A stretch of 40,073 nucleotides of DNA from Campylobacteraceae bacterium (GCA_026993075.1 JALWUQ010000073.1:1-40073); one strand, 5' to 3'. Positions 16,291-25,472 are shown, counted from the stretch's first letter. Numbers and translations: made by a program. The notes: generated by a model from the sequence alone, not told the origin.

Positions 16291-17128
16291 CTTTACCAAA
16301 AAATGTTAAAAAGTCACTAATTGTTTTTTTAAGCTCACCTCTTTGAACTATCATATCAATCAATCCATGTTCTAATAAAAATTCTGATTTTTGAAATCCA
16401 ACAGGCAAATCAGTCCCGATTGTCTGTTTTATAACTCTTTGTCCGGCAAAACCTATAAGAGCTCCAGGCTCCGCCATAATGATATCACCAAGCCATGCAA
16501 AAGATGCACTAACGCCACCCATAGTCGGATCAGTCAAAATAGAAATATAAGGCAACTTTGCATCATCAAGTCTGGCTAAAGCAGCAGAAGTTTTAGACAT
16601 TTGCAATAATGCAAAAGTACTCTCTTGCATTCTAGCTCCGCCACTTGCACTTACGATAATAAGAGGAGTTCTTTTATCTAAAGCTCTATTTACAGCACGA
16701 ACTATTTTTTCACCTTCAACCGAACCTAAACTTCCTCCCATAAATGAAAAGTCAAAAATTACAATCTGCGATAATATACCATTTATCTTACACTCTCCAC
16801 TAATAGCAGATGAATTTTTGCCTGTTTTTTCAGTATTTTCGATTATTCTCTTCTTGTATGATTTTTTATCAACAAAATTCAAAGGATCATTCGCCTTTAA
16901 ATCTTCATCAAATTCAATGAAACTTTCTTTATCACAAATAATTTTTATCCGTTGATCAACCGATATTCTCATATGAAAATTGCACTTGGGGCAAACATTA
17001 AGTAAATTTTCCACTTCTTTATAATACATTAAAGAATTACAAGATTTGCATTTTATCCAATGACTTGGAGCCTCTTCGCTTGATGGCTGCTGTCTTCGTA
17101 TTTTACTAAAAATATTACCAAAATTCAT
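16271..17128 (-). CDS. accD: Acetyl-CoA carboxylase carboxyltransferase subunit beta
   Basis: The beta subunit of carboxyltransferase, which with AccA moves CO2 from biotin to acetyl-CoA to form malonyl-CoA. The N-terminal zinc ribbon is CKSCNSLMYYKEVENLLNVCPKC. The crotonase-fold core includes FSFMGGSLGSVEGEKIVRA, SASGGARMQES and LTDPTMGGVSASFAWLGD. I start it at ATG 17128 (AAAGG at 6-nt spacing, 285 aa); the track's TTG at 17134 touches the Shine-Dalgarno. It starts 2 bp after the IMPase-family gene and overlaps rlmH. accA is not in the window. Confidence 0.96.
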   Translation of the reverse strand: MNFGNIFSKIRRQQPSSEEAPSHWIKCKSCNSLMYYKEVENLLNVCPKCNFHMRISVDQRIKIICDKESFIEFDEDLKANDPLNFVDKKSYKKRIIENTEKTGKNSSAISGECKINGILSQIVIFDFSFMGGSLGSVEGEKIVRAVNRALDKRTPLIIVSASGGARMQESTFALLQMSKTSAALARLDDAKLPYISILTDPTMGGVSASFAWLGDIIMAEPGALIGFAGQRVIKQTIGTDLPVGFQKSEFLLEHGLIDMIVQRGELKKTISDFLTFFGKDDTKIA

Positions 17129-17130
17129 AA

Positions 17131-17841
17131 TCAACCTTTTATAAGTTTTAACAATCTATCAAATATCTTTTTATCTTTTGAAATTAATAAAAATCTTCCT
17201 TCATTATAGATATACATATCCTCGCACATATATAAACCTGCGCAAATATCATACTCTCTTGGAATGCCTTCAAAAATTACAAATTTAACTTCATGTGCAT
17301 ACGCTAAAGATAAAGCTATTGCACCCAGGCTTCTGTATTTTATACTTTCATTTTTCATAAGACATACTAGCTTCTTTGAGGCATAAGCTCTTTCGTAAAT
17401 GCCTATTGTAGCATAATTATTTATTATAACATCTGAAAAAATCAAATCATACAATTTTGCTTTTTTGAAACTTATACGGTTTTTTATAAATATATCAGAA
17501 TTCGCAAAATTTACGATTACCGCCTCACTCACCCTGCCATCTTGCTTCCTTGCAACCGAACTTCCAAAATATGGTAAATTAGATATAAAATTTTCACTTC
17601 CGTCAATCGGGTCTATAATAATCTCATCAAGACCTTCACCAAATACCCCACACTCTTCAGAAATAATTTTACCGTATTTTGATAAATACTTTATAAATAC
17701 CTCCTCAGCTTTTATATCAATTACTCTACTTATATCCCCACCAGCTCCCTTTTTAACTTTCTTGGATAAATCAATACCTCTTTCATTTATAATTTTTAAA
17801 ATTTCTTTATTGGCTAAAATTACAGAATCTGTAAAATTCAT
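17131..17841 (-). CDS. Inositol monophosphatase-family phosphatase
   Basis: A Mg2+-dependent phosphatase fold of 236 aa, slightly short for the family (about 250-270). Metal-binding motifs are visible: the glutamates in KIISEECG and the signature IIIDPIDGSENF. The C-terminal pattern YRSLGAIALSLAYAHEVKFVIFEGIPREYDICAGLYM contains the third metal aspartate (YDICAG). The substrate could be inositol phosphate, fructose-1,6-bisphosphate or 3'-phosphoadenosine nucleotides; sequence alone does not decide. It overlaps gltD by 4 bp (ATGA) and precedes accD by 2 bp, so all are probably on one message. I recall the same neighbour order with accD in Campylobacter. Confidence 0.85.
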   Translation of the reverse strand: MNFTDSVILANKEILKIINERGIDLSKKVKKGAGGDISRVIDIKAEEVFIKYLSKYGKIISEECGVFGEGLDEIIIDPIDGSENFISNLPYFGSSVARKQDGRVSEAVIVNFANSDIFIKNRISFKKAKLYDLIFSDVIINNYATIGIYERAYASKKLVCLMKNESIKYRSLGAIALSLAYAHEVKFVIFEGIPREYDICAGLYMCEDMYIYNEGRFLLISKDKKIFDRLLKLIKG

Positions 17842-19238
17842 ATTATCTTTTCTTGTCTCTTCAATGATTTGATTATAAAATGGGCAGCTTCTTTGCCGTC
17901 ATTTGCCGCAGTAACAACAAGATCAGCACCTCTTTGACAATCTCCTCCTGCAAAAATACCTTTTTTACTTGTTTCATAATGCTCATCCACAATCACACCC
18001 CCATACTTATTTACTTCTATGCCATTTTCTGCTAAAAACGATGGTATTTCATGCTCAAATCCAAGAGAAAATATAACAATATCTGTATCTATTCTAAAAT
18101 CACTGCCTTTTATCACTTCCACTTTTTGCCTGCCGGTATTATCTTTTTCTGTGAGCATTGTTTTTTTCATTCTTACGGCAATAACCTTCTTGTCGCTATT
18201 TAGGATAATTTCTTTTGGTGTTACATTGAAAATGAACTGAGTACCTTCATCATAAGCATTCTTAATCTCTTTTTTGGATCCAGGCATATTGACCCTATCT
18301 CTTCTATAAAGGCATTTTACACTTTTTGCACCTTCTCTTATAGCAGTTCTGACACAATCCATAGCAGTATCTCCACCGCCTATTACAACTACATTTTTAT
18401 CTTTTACATCATATTTTTCATCATAAGACTCATGAAATAGTTTTTTTTGAATATTTATTAAAAAATCAAGTGCTCTTAGCGTACCACTACTTTGCTCATT
18501 TATTATATTTGCTTTTTTAGGTTTTTGTGCTCCAATACCTATAAATATCCCATTACATTTTTTAGAAATTTCTGAAAAAGATATATCTTTGCCGACTTCA
18601 CAATTAAGTATCAAGTTAAGTCCTGCATCTTTTAGCCACTCATATCGTCTTTGAACAACTTTTTTATTTAGTTTAAAATTTGGTATTCCATATGTCAGTA
18701 AACCTCCAGGTCTTGAAGCCTTTTCATACATATCAACACCAATACCTGCTCTTAAAAGGTAAGTCGCAACTGACATGCTAGAAGGTCCTGATCCTATAAC
18801 TGCAACTCTTTTGTCACTGCTTATACCTGGAAATAAAGGTTTTAAGCCATGTTTAAAACCATTTTCAGATATAAAGGTTTCTATTGAGCCTATCGTTATA
18901 GCACCAAATCCATCTTGATTTAAAGTACAATCTCCTTCGCAAAGTCTATCAACCGGACAAATTCTCCCGGTAATCTCCGGAAACGGATTTGATTCATTTG
19001 AGAGATTGAATGCCAGTTTTTTATCAATATTTGCCGTTGCTTTTAGCCAAAATGGAATATAATTATGAAGAGGGCATTTATTGTGACAGTACGGATCTCC
19101 ACACTGGATACATCTTTCAGCCTGAGTAGCCGCATCATTGGTTTTAAATATCTCATAAATCTCTTTATAGTCTTTTATCCTTTCATTTGACCCTCTTCTT
19201 TCAGGATCAATTCTTTCTAATTCGGTAAAATTTTGCAT
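17838..19238 (-). CDS. gltD: Glutamate synthase (NADPH) small subunit
   Basis: The electron-input subunit of GOGAT, which passes electrons from NAD(P)H through FAD to the large subunit. The start is placed at ATG 19238, five bases after AGGGGGA and 1 bp after the gltB stop; the track start (19253) lies inside gltB. This gives 466 aa. N-terminal Fe-S ligands are CIQCGDPYCHNKCPLH and CPVDRLCEGDC. The FAD motif is VAVIGSGPSSMSVA, the NAD(P)H motif is VVVIGGGDTAMDC, and the C-terminal FAD motif is GIFAGGDCQRGADLVVTA. It forms an operon with gltB and overlaps the IMPase gene. Confidence 0.96.
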   Translation of the reverse strand: MQNFTELERIDPERRGSNERIKDYKEIYEIFKTNDAATQAERCIQCGDPYCHNKCPLHNYIPFWLKATANIDKKLAFNLSNESNPFPEITGRICPVDRLCEGDCTLNQDGFGAITIGSIETFISENGFKHGLKPLFPGISSDKRVAVIGSGPSSMSVATYLLRAGIGVDMYEKASRPGGLLTYGIPNFKLNKKVVQRRYEWLKDAGLNLILNCEVGKDISFSEISKKCNGIFIGIGAQKPKKANIINEQSSGTLRALDFLINIQKKLFHESYDEKYDVKDKNVVVIGGGDTAMDCVRTAIREGAKSVKCLYRRDRVNMPGSKKEIKNAYDEGTQFIFNVTPKEIILNSDKKVIAVRMKKTMLTEKDNTGRQKVEVIKGSDFRIDTDIVIFSLGFEHEIPSFLAENGIEVNKYGGVIVDEHYETSKKGIFAGGDCQRGADLVVTAANDGKEAAHFIIKSLKRQEKII

Positions 19239-19239
19239 A

Positions 19240-22200
19240 TTAATCCCCCTCATCTGGATTTAATGGAGTTTTAGTCAAATCTTTTGGTCTTATCATCCAA
19301 AATTCTCTAACTTCATGTCTGTAATTGTCTAATATGTATTTTGCTTTATTGCTGCTTGTCTCGTTTATATAATCTCTAAGTAATTTTTTTAAAAAATGTT
19401 TAGCTTCATCTGTTTCATCACTGTCAATTCTTCTTGCAACAACAAGCTCTTGATTTAATCTGTCAATAAAACCCCTGTCTTTATCATATACGAAAGCTAC
19501 ACCACCAGTCATTCCTGCTGCAAAATTAATTCCAGTATTGCCAAGTACAACAGATACTCCGCCTGTCATATACTCACAGGCATGATCTCCAACCCCTTCA
19601 ACTACTGCAGTAGCTCCAGAATTTCTAACACAAAATCTTTCACCCACATTTCCAACTGCATAAAATTTACCACCTGTGGCACCATAAAGACAAGCATTTC
19701 CGGCACTTGAAAAACTATCTCCTTGATTTTTTGGAGTTATTATGATCTTGCCCCCATTCATACCTTTGCCAACATAATCATTACCGTTGCCATCAAGCTT
19801 TAATGTTATTCCTTTTACTAAAAATGCTCCAAAACTCTGTCCGGGAGTTCCTTTTAGTTTAAATATCATAGCATTTTCAGGTAAGCCGGAATTTCCATAA
19901 AATTTTGCAATTTCTCCACTTATCAGCACTCCAAAACTTCTATTTATATTACAAATTTCCTTTTTAATCACTATATGATTGTCTGGATTTTGTATAGTTG
20001 GATATACTTCTTTTAATATCTCTTTTTCAAAAATATTCTTGTCTATAGGATTATTTCTTTCTTTTTGACAAGTATCAACCCCGCCAATTCTTTTTAAAAT
20101 ATTGCTAAAGTCAAATTTTTTAGCTTTTTTGTCTTCTACAACTCGTAAAAGATCGCTTCTTCCAACAATTTCTTCTATCGAAGAGTATCCAATGCTTGCA
20201 AGTATTTCTCTTGTATCTTCAGCTAAGAGTGTAAAATAATTGATAAGTTTTTGTACATTTCCTACAAAATGCTCTCTTAGCGTTTCATCTTGAGTAGCTA
20301 TACCTGTGCTACATTTATTTAAATGGCAGATTCTAAGTATTTTACAGCCTAAAACCGCCAATGCTCCAGTCCCAAAAGCATAACTTTCAGCTCCAATCAT
20401 AGCAGCTTTTATTATATCAAGTCCTGTTCTTAAACCTCCATCAGTCTCAAGTCTTACAAACTCTCTTAAATGATTTGCTTTCAAAGTATTGTGTGTATCG
20501 CTTAAGCCTATCTCCCAAGGATCTCCGGCAAACTTTATAGAAGTTAAAGGTGCAGCTCCTGTTCCGCCATCTGCACCACTTATGATAATTTTATCAGCAT
20601 AGCATTTAGCAACTCCTGCTGCAATAGTGCCTACATGGGAAGATGAGACAAGTTTAACAGAAATCATAGCATCAGGGTTTATTTGCTTGAGATCAAATAT
20701 TAATTGTGCCAAATCTTCAATAGAATAAATATCATGATGAGGAGGCGGAGAGATGAGAGTCACTCCCGGCATCGTATATCTCAAACTTGCTATAAAAGGG
20801 CTTACTTTATGACCTGGAAGCTGACCACCTTCGCCCGGTTTTGCCCCTTGTGCTAACTTTATCTGAATCTCTTGTGCGCTTCTTAGATACTCGGGAGTAA
20901 CACCAAATCTACCGGAAGCTATCTGTTTTATTTTTGATCTTTGAGGACTTTTGAGCCTTTTTGTTGCTTCTCCACCTTCACCTGAGTTTGACTTTCCTCC
21001 TATCGTATTCATAGCTTCAGCCAAGGCTTCATGTGCCTCTGGAGAAATTGAGCCTAAACTCATAGCTGCAGTAGAAAATCTTTTAAATATTTCCTCTTTT
21101 GGCTCCACATCTTTTAAATCTATAGGATCTTTATCACTATTTAACTCAAAAAAGTCTCTTATTCTTTTTAAGTTATTTTTATTTGATAATTTACTTAACA
21201 TTCTAAAATCTTCAGCTTTTCCAGACTGTGCCACTTTATGTATGGCAAATATAACATCAGGAGAAAAACCATGAAACTCCTCGCCTCGCAAATATTTATA
21301 AAATCCGCCAAGTTTTATAGGAAACACTTGATTTCTTTCATTTTGAGTATAAACTTCTTTATGAACTTTATTTAGTCTTTGTTCTATATCTTCATAACCA
21401 AGTCCCGGTATTATACAAGATGAGTACGAAAAACAATCCTGAGCTATATTTTTAGATAAACCTATTATATCCATCAAAGCTGAATTTCTATATGATGCTA
21501 TGGTAGATATACCCATTTTGGATATTATTTTAAAAAGTCCTAAGTTTAGAGCATTTAGTACATTTTTAAATCTAATCTTTGTCTCATAGGAAGATAATTT
21601 CTTATTTTTACATACTTCCAATACAGTGGCAAAAAGCAGGTAAGGATATATTGCACTCGCACCATAAGTTATCAATGATGCCATAGAGTGTGAGTCATAA
21701 GGCTCAGAAGTTATACAGACAATGGAGACCAAATGTCTGATTCCTTCTTCTAGAAGCACTTGATTTACCCTTCCTACAGCCATAGCCATCGGAATAGCTT
21801 TTAACTTGCTGTCCATCCCTTTATCACTCAAAACAACAACTCTTATCCTATCCATTTTAACAGCATCCACCACATCATAAGCAAGATCATTTAAACTGCC
21901 TTTTAAATTTTCTTCAAAAAGCGTGGAAAAAGTTTTATTTTTATAAAATCTATCATATCTTGGCTTATTAGGATTGCCAAAAGATAATAACACATCTATC
22001 TTTTCTTTCATAAGTATAGGCGTTATAACTTTCAATCTTTTGGCATGAGTTATATCCTCATCAAGTATATTTCTTATCTCTCCAAAACCGGTATTTAGAC
22101 TCATAACGATTCTTTCTCTGATTGGATCAATGGGAGGATTTGTTACTTGGGCAAATTTTTGTTTAAAAAAGTCGCTAAAACATCTTTGCTTATCGCTAAA

Positions 22201-23667
22201 TGCGGCAAGAGGTGTATCATCACCCATGGAGCCAGTGTTTTCTTTACCTTCTTCCATCATAGGTATTATAACCATATCTTTTGCTTCATAAGTTATATTG
22301 GCCATCTTTTGCATTGGAATAATATTATTCATTTCATAATCACTAAGATCAGTAAAAGGCAGATCAACAAATTCCTGCAAATAAACCATATTGTGATTTA
22401 GCCATTTGCCATAAGGATTCAATTCTTTTAAATAATTATTAATATCATCATTTTTAAGAATTTTTCCATATTTAAGATCAACTCCTATCATTTCACCACT
22501 TTTTAATTTACCTCTTTCTATCACATTATTTTCATCAATATCCAATATGCCATATTCGCTCGAAATTATTATTCTTTTATCTTTTGTTATTATATATTTT
22601 GCAGGTCTCAAACCATTTCTATCCAAAATACATCCTATATGCCTTCCATCAGTCAAGCTCACAGCAGCAGGTCCGTCCCAAGCTTCAAAACAAGTACTCA
22701 TATACTCATAAAAAGCTCTTAGATTTGAATCCATATGTGGTGCATTTTGCCAGGCTGAGGGTATTAAAACTCTTGCAGCTTTAAAAAAATCAATACCATT
22801 TGCCAAAAGAAATTCAAGCATATTATCCAAGCTAGCACTGTCGCTTACATTGTTATAAGTTATTGGAAGTATTTTCTTCATCTCTTTGTCTGTAAAAACT
22901 GAGCTTTTCATATATTCACTTTTTGCATATAAATTGAATCTATTTGCAGAAATGGAGTTGATTTCTCCATTGTGAGCGATACTTCTAAAAGGTTGTGCAA
23001 GTTTCCACTGTGGCAAAGTATTAGTCGAAAATCTTTGATGAAAAAGTGCAAATGAAGTTTTAAAATCCTTGCAACTTAAATCAGAATAAAACTGTTTTAT
23101 ATGAGTCGGCATAACCAACCCTTTATAAGATATGGATTTATCCGAAAATGAACAGATATAAAATTCTTCATACTCTTGCATTCTTTTTTCTATCTCTCGT
23201 CTTGCTATATACATAGAGAGTGCAAATCTTCTCGTTGCAGAAATAGAGTTTGGTTTTACAAATATTTGAACAATTTCTGGTAATGATTTGAGTGCAAATT
23301 CGCCTAAAGCTTTCGTATCAATTGGTACTTTTCTGTAAAAAAGTACTTTTAAATCATTTGCTGCAAGTATATCATTTATGATGGTTTTTTGTTTTTCTTC
23401 TTGCATAAAGACCATAGCTACTGCAAATTGTTTTGGTAAGTCTATACCGTTTTGCATAGCAACTTTTCTCATAAAACTTTTTGGCATACCAAATAAAAGT
23501 CCACTACCATCACCACTTTTACCATCAGCCGCAACGGCACCTCTGTGCATCATTTTTTCCAATGCTCTTATCGCATCTTCTACATTTGTATGTGTTGCTT
23601 TATTGTCAATATTGGCTAAAAGACCAAAACCACAATTATCTTTAAAATAATTTTTATATTCATTCAT
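19240..23667 (-). CDS. gltB: Glutamate synthase large subunit
   Basis: Makes two glutamates from glutamine and 2-oxoglutarate, completing ammonia assimilation with glutamine synthetase. I start it at ATG 23667 (AAGGG at 6-nt spacing, 1475 aa) rather than the TTG at 23673. Cys12 in FKDNCGFGLLANI is the expected N-terminal nucleophile after propeptide removal. Next comes the class-II amidotransferase domain (HQRFSTNT, HNGEINS), then the central domain. The FMN synthase domain has GGKSNSGEGGE, GAKPGEGGQLPGHKV and SGADGGTGAAP, and the 3Fe-4S ligands lie in CKILRICHLNKCSTG. The C-terminal glycine-rich GXGXG beta-helix has GNDYVGKGMNGGKI. It is followed by gltD. Confidence 0.98.
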   Translation of the reverse strand: MNEYKNYFKDNCGFGLLANIDNKATHTNVEDAIRALEKMMHRGAVAADGKSGDGSGLLFGMPKSFMRKVAMQNGIDLPKQFAVAMVFMQEEKQKTIINDILAANDLKVLFYRKVPIDTKALGEFALKSLPEIVQIFVKPNSISATRRFALSMYIARREIEKRMQEYEEFYICSFSDKSISYKGLVMPTHIKQFYSDLSCKDFKTSFALFHQRFSTNTLPQWKLAQPFRSIAHNGEINSISANRFNLYAKSEYMKSSVFTDKEMKKILPITYNNVSDSASLDNMLEFLLANGIDFFKAARVLIPSAWQNAPHMDSNLRAFYEYMSTCFEAWDGPAAVSLTDGRHIGCILDRNGLRPAKYIITKDKRIIISSEYGILDIDENNVIERGKLKSGEMIGVDLKYGKILKNDDINNYLKELNPYGKWLNHNMVYLQEFVDLPFTDLSDYEMNNIIPMQKMANITYEAKDMVIIPMMEEGKENTGSMGDDTPLAAFSDKQRCFSDFFKQKFAQVTNPPIDPIRERIVMSLNTGFGEIRNILDEDITHAKRLKVITPILMKEKIDVLLSFGNPNKPRYDRFYKNKTFSTLFEENLKGSLNDLAYDVVDAVKMDRIRVVVLSDKGMDSKLKAIPMAMAVGRVNQVLLEEGIRHLVSIVCITSEPYDSHSMASLITYGASAIYPYLLFATVLEVCKNKKLSSYETKIRFKNVLNALNLGLFKIISKMGISTIASYRNSALMDIIGLSKNIAQDCFSYSSCIIPGLGYEDIEQRLNKVHKEVYTQNERNQVFPIKLGGFYKYLRGEEFHGFSPDVIFAIHKVAQSGKAEDFRMLSKLSNKNNLKRIRDFFELNSDKDPIDLKDVEPKEEIFKRFSTAAMSLGSISPEAHEALAEAMNTIGGKSNSGEGGEATKRLKSPQRSKIKQIASGRFGVTPEYLRSAQEIQIKLAQGAKPGEGGQLPGHKVSPFIASLRYTMPGVTLISPPPHHDIYSIEDLAQLIFDLKQINPDAMISVKLVSSSHVGTIAAGVAKCYADKIIISGADGGTGAAPLTSIKFAGDPWEIGLSDTHNTLKANHLREFVRLETDGGLRTGLDIIKAAMIGAESYAFGTGALAVLGCKILRICHLNKCSTGIATQDETLREHFVGNVQKLINYFTLLAEDTREILASIGYSSIEEIVGRSDLLRVVEDKKAKKFDFSNILKRIGGVDTCQKERNNPIDKNIFEKEILKEVYPTIQNPDNHIVIKKEICNINRSFGVLISGEIAKFYGNSGLPENAMIFKLKGTPGQSFGAFLVKGITLKLDGNGNDYVGKGMNGGKIIITPKNQGDSFSSAGNACLYGATGGKFYAVGNVGERFCVRNSGATAVVEGVGDHACEYMTGGVSVVLGNTGINFAAGMTGGVAFVYDKDRGFIDRLNQELVVARRIDSDETDEAKHFLKKLLRDYINETSSNKAKYILDNYRHEVREFWMIRPKDLTKTPLNPDEGD

Positions 23668-23718
23668 AGGCAACCCTTATATTGAAAAATTACACTCGTA
23701 ATATACGAAAATTTTTTG

Positions 23719-23724
23719 ATTATA
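23719..23724 (-). promoter_or_regulatory. Candidate -10 of the gltB operon
   Basis: TATAAT on the minus strand lies about 50 bp upstream of the gltB ATG in the short gltB/recO divergent gap. The predicted leader of about 45 nt contains the AAGGG site. Confidence 0.45.
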
Positions 23725-23728
23725 CTTA

Positions 23729-23750
23729 ATATTTGATAAATATTTGATAA
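23729..23750. repeat. Tandem 11-bp repeat in the gltB/recO divergent promoter
   Basis: ATATTTGATAA is repeated twice head to tail without a gap. The period is close to one helical turn. The second copy contains the likely recO -35 (TTGATA), and both copies lie just upstream of the gltB -10 on the opposite strand. Confidence 0.6.
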
Positions 23751-23772
23751 AACTGTCTTTTTTAGCTACAAT
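23744..23772 (+). promoter_or_regulatory. Promoter of recO, placed for a leaderless transcript
   Basis: TTGATA (23744-23749), a 17-bp spacer and TACAAT (23767-23772) form a good sigma-70 promoter. The -10 ends 6 nt before the recO ATG, so transcription should begin on or beside the start codon. The intervening AAGCCT offers no Shine-Dalgarno. Confidence 0.55.
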
Positions 23773-23778
23773 AAGCCT

Positions 23779-24396
23779 ATGCAAGGATATATTATAAATA
23801 CAATAAAAGTAAAAGATGAAGATTTACTAGTAACTGTTTTAAATAAAATAAAAGTTAAAACTTTATATAGATTTTATGGAGCGAGACATTCAAATATTCA
23901 CATGGGATACAAGATAGACTATGAAGCACATCCAACAAATAAAGAAGGTTTTTTTCAGTTAAGAGGTGTATCACATCTTCCTAATAAATGGATGTTTCAA
24001 AGAGAAAAGTTTTATGTTTGGCAACAATTTTTAAAACTTTTGTATAAACACTTAAGGGATGTTAACGAGATAGATAAATTTTATTACAATCTTTTAGACA
24101 ATATGTCAATATATCTTGAAAAGGAAGATCCAAAAAGAGTTGCCGTTGAATCTTATGTAAAACTTTTGGAATTTGAGGGTAGGATTTATAAAAGTTTCAA
24201 CTGTTTTATATGTGGTCAAAAAATTGATAAAAATATAGTTATAGTCAGAGGATATTTACCTGCTTGCCAAGGGTGTATTAAAAAAAAAGGATTCAAAACA
24301 AAATTTATAGTGCACCTTTTTAAAGAAAAAAATACCATACTTCTCAGTCAGGATGAAATAAATGAATTATATGATATTATGCTTGAAGGATTTTAA
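23779..24396 (+). CDS. recO: DNA repair protein RecO
   Basis: Anneals single strands and, with RecR, helps RecA displace SSB. The 205-aa protein has an N-terminal OB-fold (MQGYIINTIKVKDEDLLVTVL) typical of Campylobacterota RecO. A helical middle follows, then a zinc finger, CFICGQKI...CQGC, with two CxxC pairs. It is shorter than enteric RecO but matches the short form of this phylum. The start is the first in-frame ATG and lacks a Shine-Dalgarno; the promoter sits so close that the message may be leaderless. It is monocistronic, divergent from gltB and convergent with the haem-binding gene. Confidence 0.88.
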   Translation: MQGYIINTIKVKDEDLLVTVLNKIKVKTLYRFYGARHSNIHMGYKIDYEAHPTNKEGFFQLRGVSHLPNKWMFQREKFYVWQQFLKLLYKHLRDVNEIDKFYYNLLDNMSIYLEKEDPKRVAVESYVKLLEFEGRIYKSFNCFICGQKIDKNIVIVRGYLPACQGCIKKKGFKTKFIVHLFKEKNTILLSQDEINELYDIMLEGF

Positions 24397-24409
24397 ATTC
24401 AAGCATAAT
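24376..24409. repeat. Perfect 12-bp inverted repeat at the recO 3' end
   Basis: ATTATGCTTGAA and TTCAAGCATAAT flank a 10-nt spacer that carries the recO stop codon. It lies between convergent genes, so it may protect or end both messages. The plus side continues in As, not Ts, so it is not a textbook intrinsic terminator. Confidence 0.5.
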
Positions 24410-24432
24410 AAAAAACCATATAATACAAAATT

Positions 24433-24888
24433 TTATCTAACAGTTGTTTTTATAAAACCTTTTCCATTGCTTGCCCAATTTCTTATCGCCATAACCTCTT
24501 TTTTGCTAAGTCTTGCATTTTTGTGAAGTAAAACATATTGAGGTAACGGCATAGGTCCTGCTACAGTTCTATATATTTCTTTTTTTAACTTTTCTTTTTG
24601 TGATTTTGTATATGAATTCCAAATATTAAAATTTAATGCTTTTCTTCCTTCTACAACATCATCTATTATACTCCAAGAAGCTGGAGCAACATGACTCCAC
24701 CAAGGCCATTTTGTCTCAAAAGAGTGGCAGTCATAACAAGAAGTTTTCATAATTTTTACAATTTTTTCAGGAGCTTTTATTTCAAGCTTTTTATTGATTG
24801 GAGGATTGGATTTACCTTTATAAGGAATAATTTGAAATACAATAAAAACCAATGCAAAAATTGCCAAAACTCTTAAAAAAACACTCAT
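24433..24888 (-). CDS. Haem-binding domain protein with a single CxxCH
   Basis: A 151-aa protein with an N-terminal signal anchor (FLRVLAIFALVFIVFQIIP) and one c-type haem site, CYDCH, at residues 51-55. The surrounding sequence, SCYDCHSFETKWPWWSHVAPASWSIIDDVVEGRKALNFNIW, fits the haem-binding (Haem_bd) domain family often found in the periplasm of respiring bacteria. MPLPQYVLLHKNARLSKKE supplies the usual methionine/proline segment. Function and electron partner are unknown. It starts 2 bp after the orphan ABC ATPase gene and is the last gene of the dsbD-to-haem run. Confidence 0.8.
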   Translation of the reverse strand: MSVFLRVLAIFALVFIVFQIIPYKGKSNPPINKKLEIKAPEKIVKIMKTSCYDCHSFETKWPWWSHVAPASWSIIDDVVEGRKALNFNIWNSYTKSQKEKLKKEIYRTVAGPMPLPQYVLLHKNARLSKKEVMAIRNWASNGKGFIKTTVR

Positions 24889-24890
24889 AC

Positions 24891-25472
24891 CTATTCTCCT
24901 ATTTTTATTATTTGATTACTACACCACTTAGCCAAATACTCATCATGAGTTATTATCAAGATACCAACATATTTTAAATATTTTATCAAGAGCTTCATTG
25001 TATCAAGTTGCACTATATTATCTAATGCACTTGTCGGTTCATCTGCTAAAATTATATCACTTTTCATTAAAAGTACCCTTAAAATACTACATCTTTGTAA
25101 CTGACCACCACTTAACTCATAAGGGAGTTTATTTAACAAATCTCTTTGCAAGCTAAGCTCATCTATGTACATTTCTATATCCTCAATATTACAGACATCT
25201 TTTATTTGACTTAAAATCGTATATGAAGGATGAAAAGAAGAATAAGGATCTTGGAAAATTTGAGAAAGCCTTAAACACTTAATATAACCTTTTATAGGTT
25301 TAAGTTCACCTCTGATTAGAGAAAAAAGAGTTGTCTTGCCTACTCCACTTTTCCCAACAACAGATATAATCTCACCTTTTTTTAATTTTAGATTAAAATC
25401 TTTAAAAAGAAATTTATTTTTATTATAACCAAAATATAGATTATTTATTTCTAAAACAATATCACTATTCAT
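24891..25472 (-). CDS. Orphan ABC transporter ATP-binding protein (Opp/Dpp/Nik type)
   Basis: A complete but minimal ABC ATPase of 193 aa. Walker A is GKSGVGKTT, the Q-loop is QIFQDPYSSFHPSYTI, the signature is LSGGQLQRCSI, Walker B is IILADEPTSALD and the switch histidine is ITHDE. The QDPYSSFHP segment resembles the DppF/OppF/NikE class of peptide or nickel importers. The usual C-terminal extension of those proteins (about 60-120 aa) is absent. No permease or binding protein is nearby. It overlaps proA by 4 bp and is followed after 2 bp by the haem-binding gene, so it is translated within that operon. The substrate is unknown. Confidence 0.82.
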   Translation of the reverse strand: MNSDIVLEINNLYFGYNKNKFLFKDFNLKLKKGEIISVVGKSGVGKTTLFSLIRGELKPIKGYIKCLRLSQIFQDPYSSFHPSYTILSQIKDVCNIEDIEMYIDELSLQRDLLNKLPYELSGGQLQRCSILRVLLMKSDIILADEPTSALDNIVQLDTMKLLIKYLKYVGILIITHDEYLAKWCSNQIIKIGE

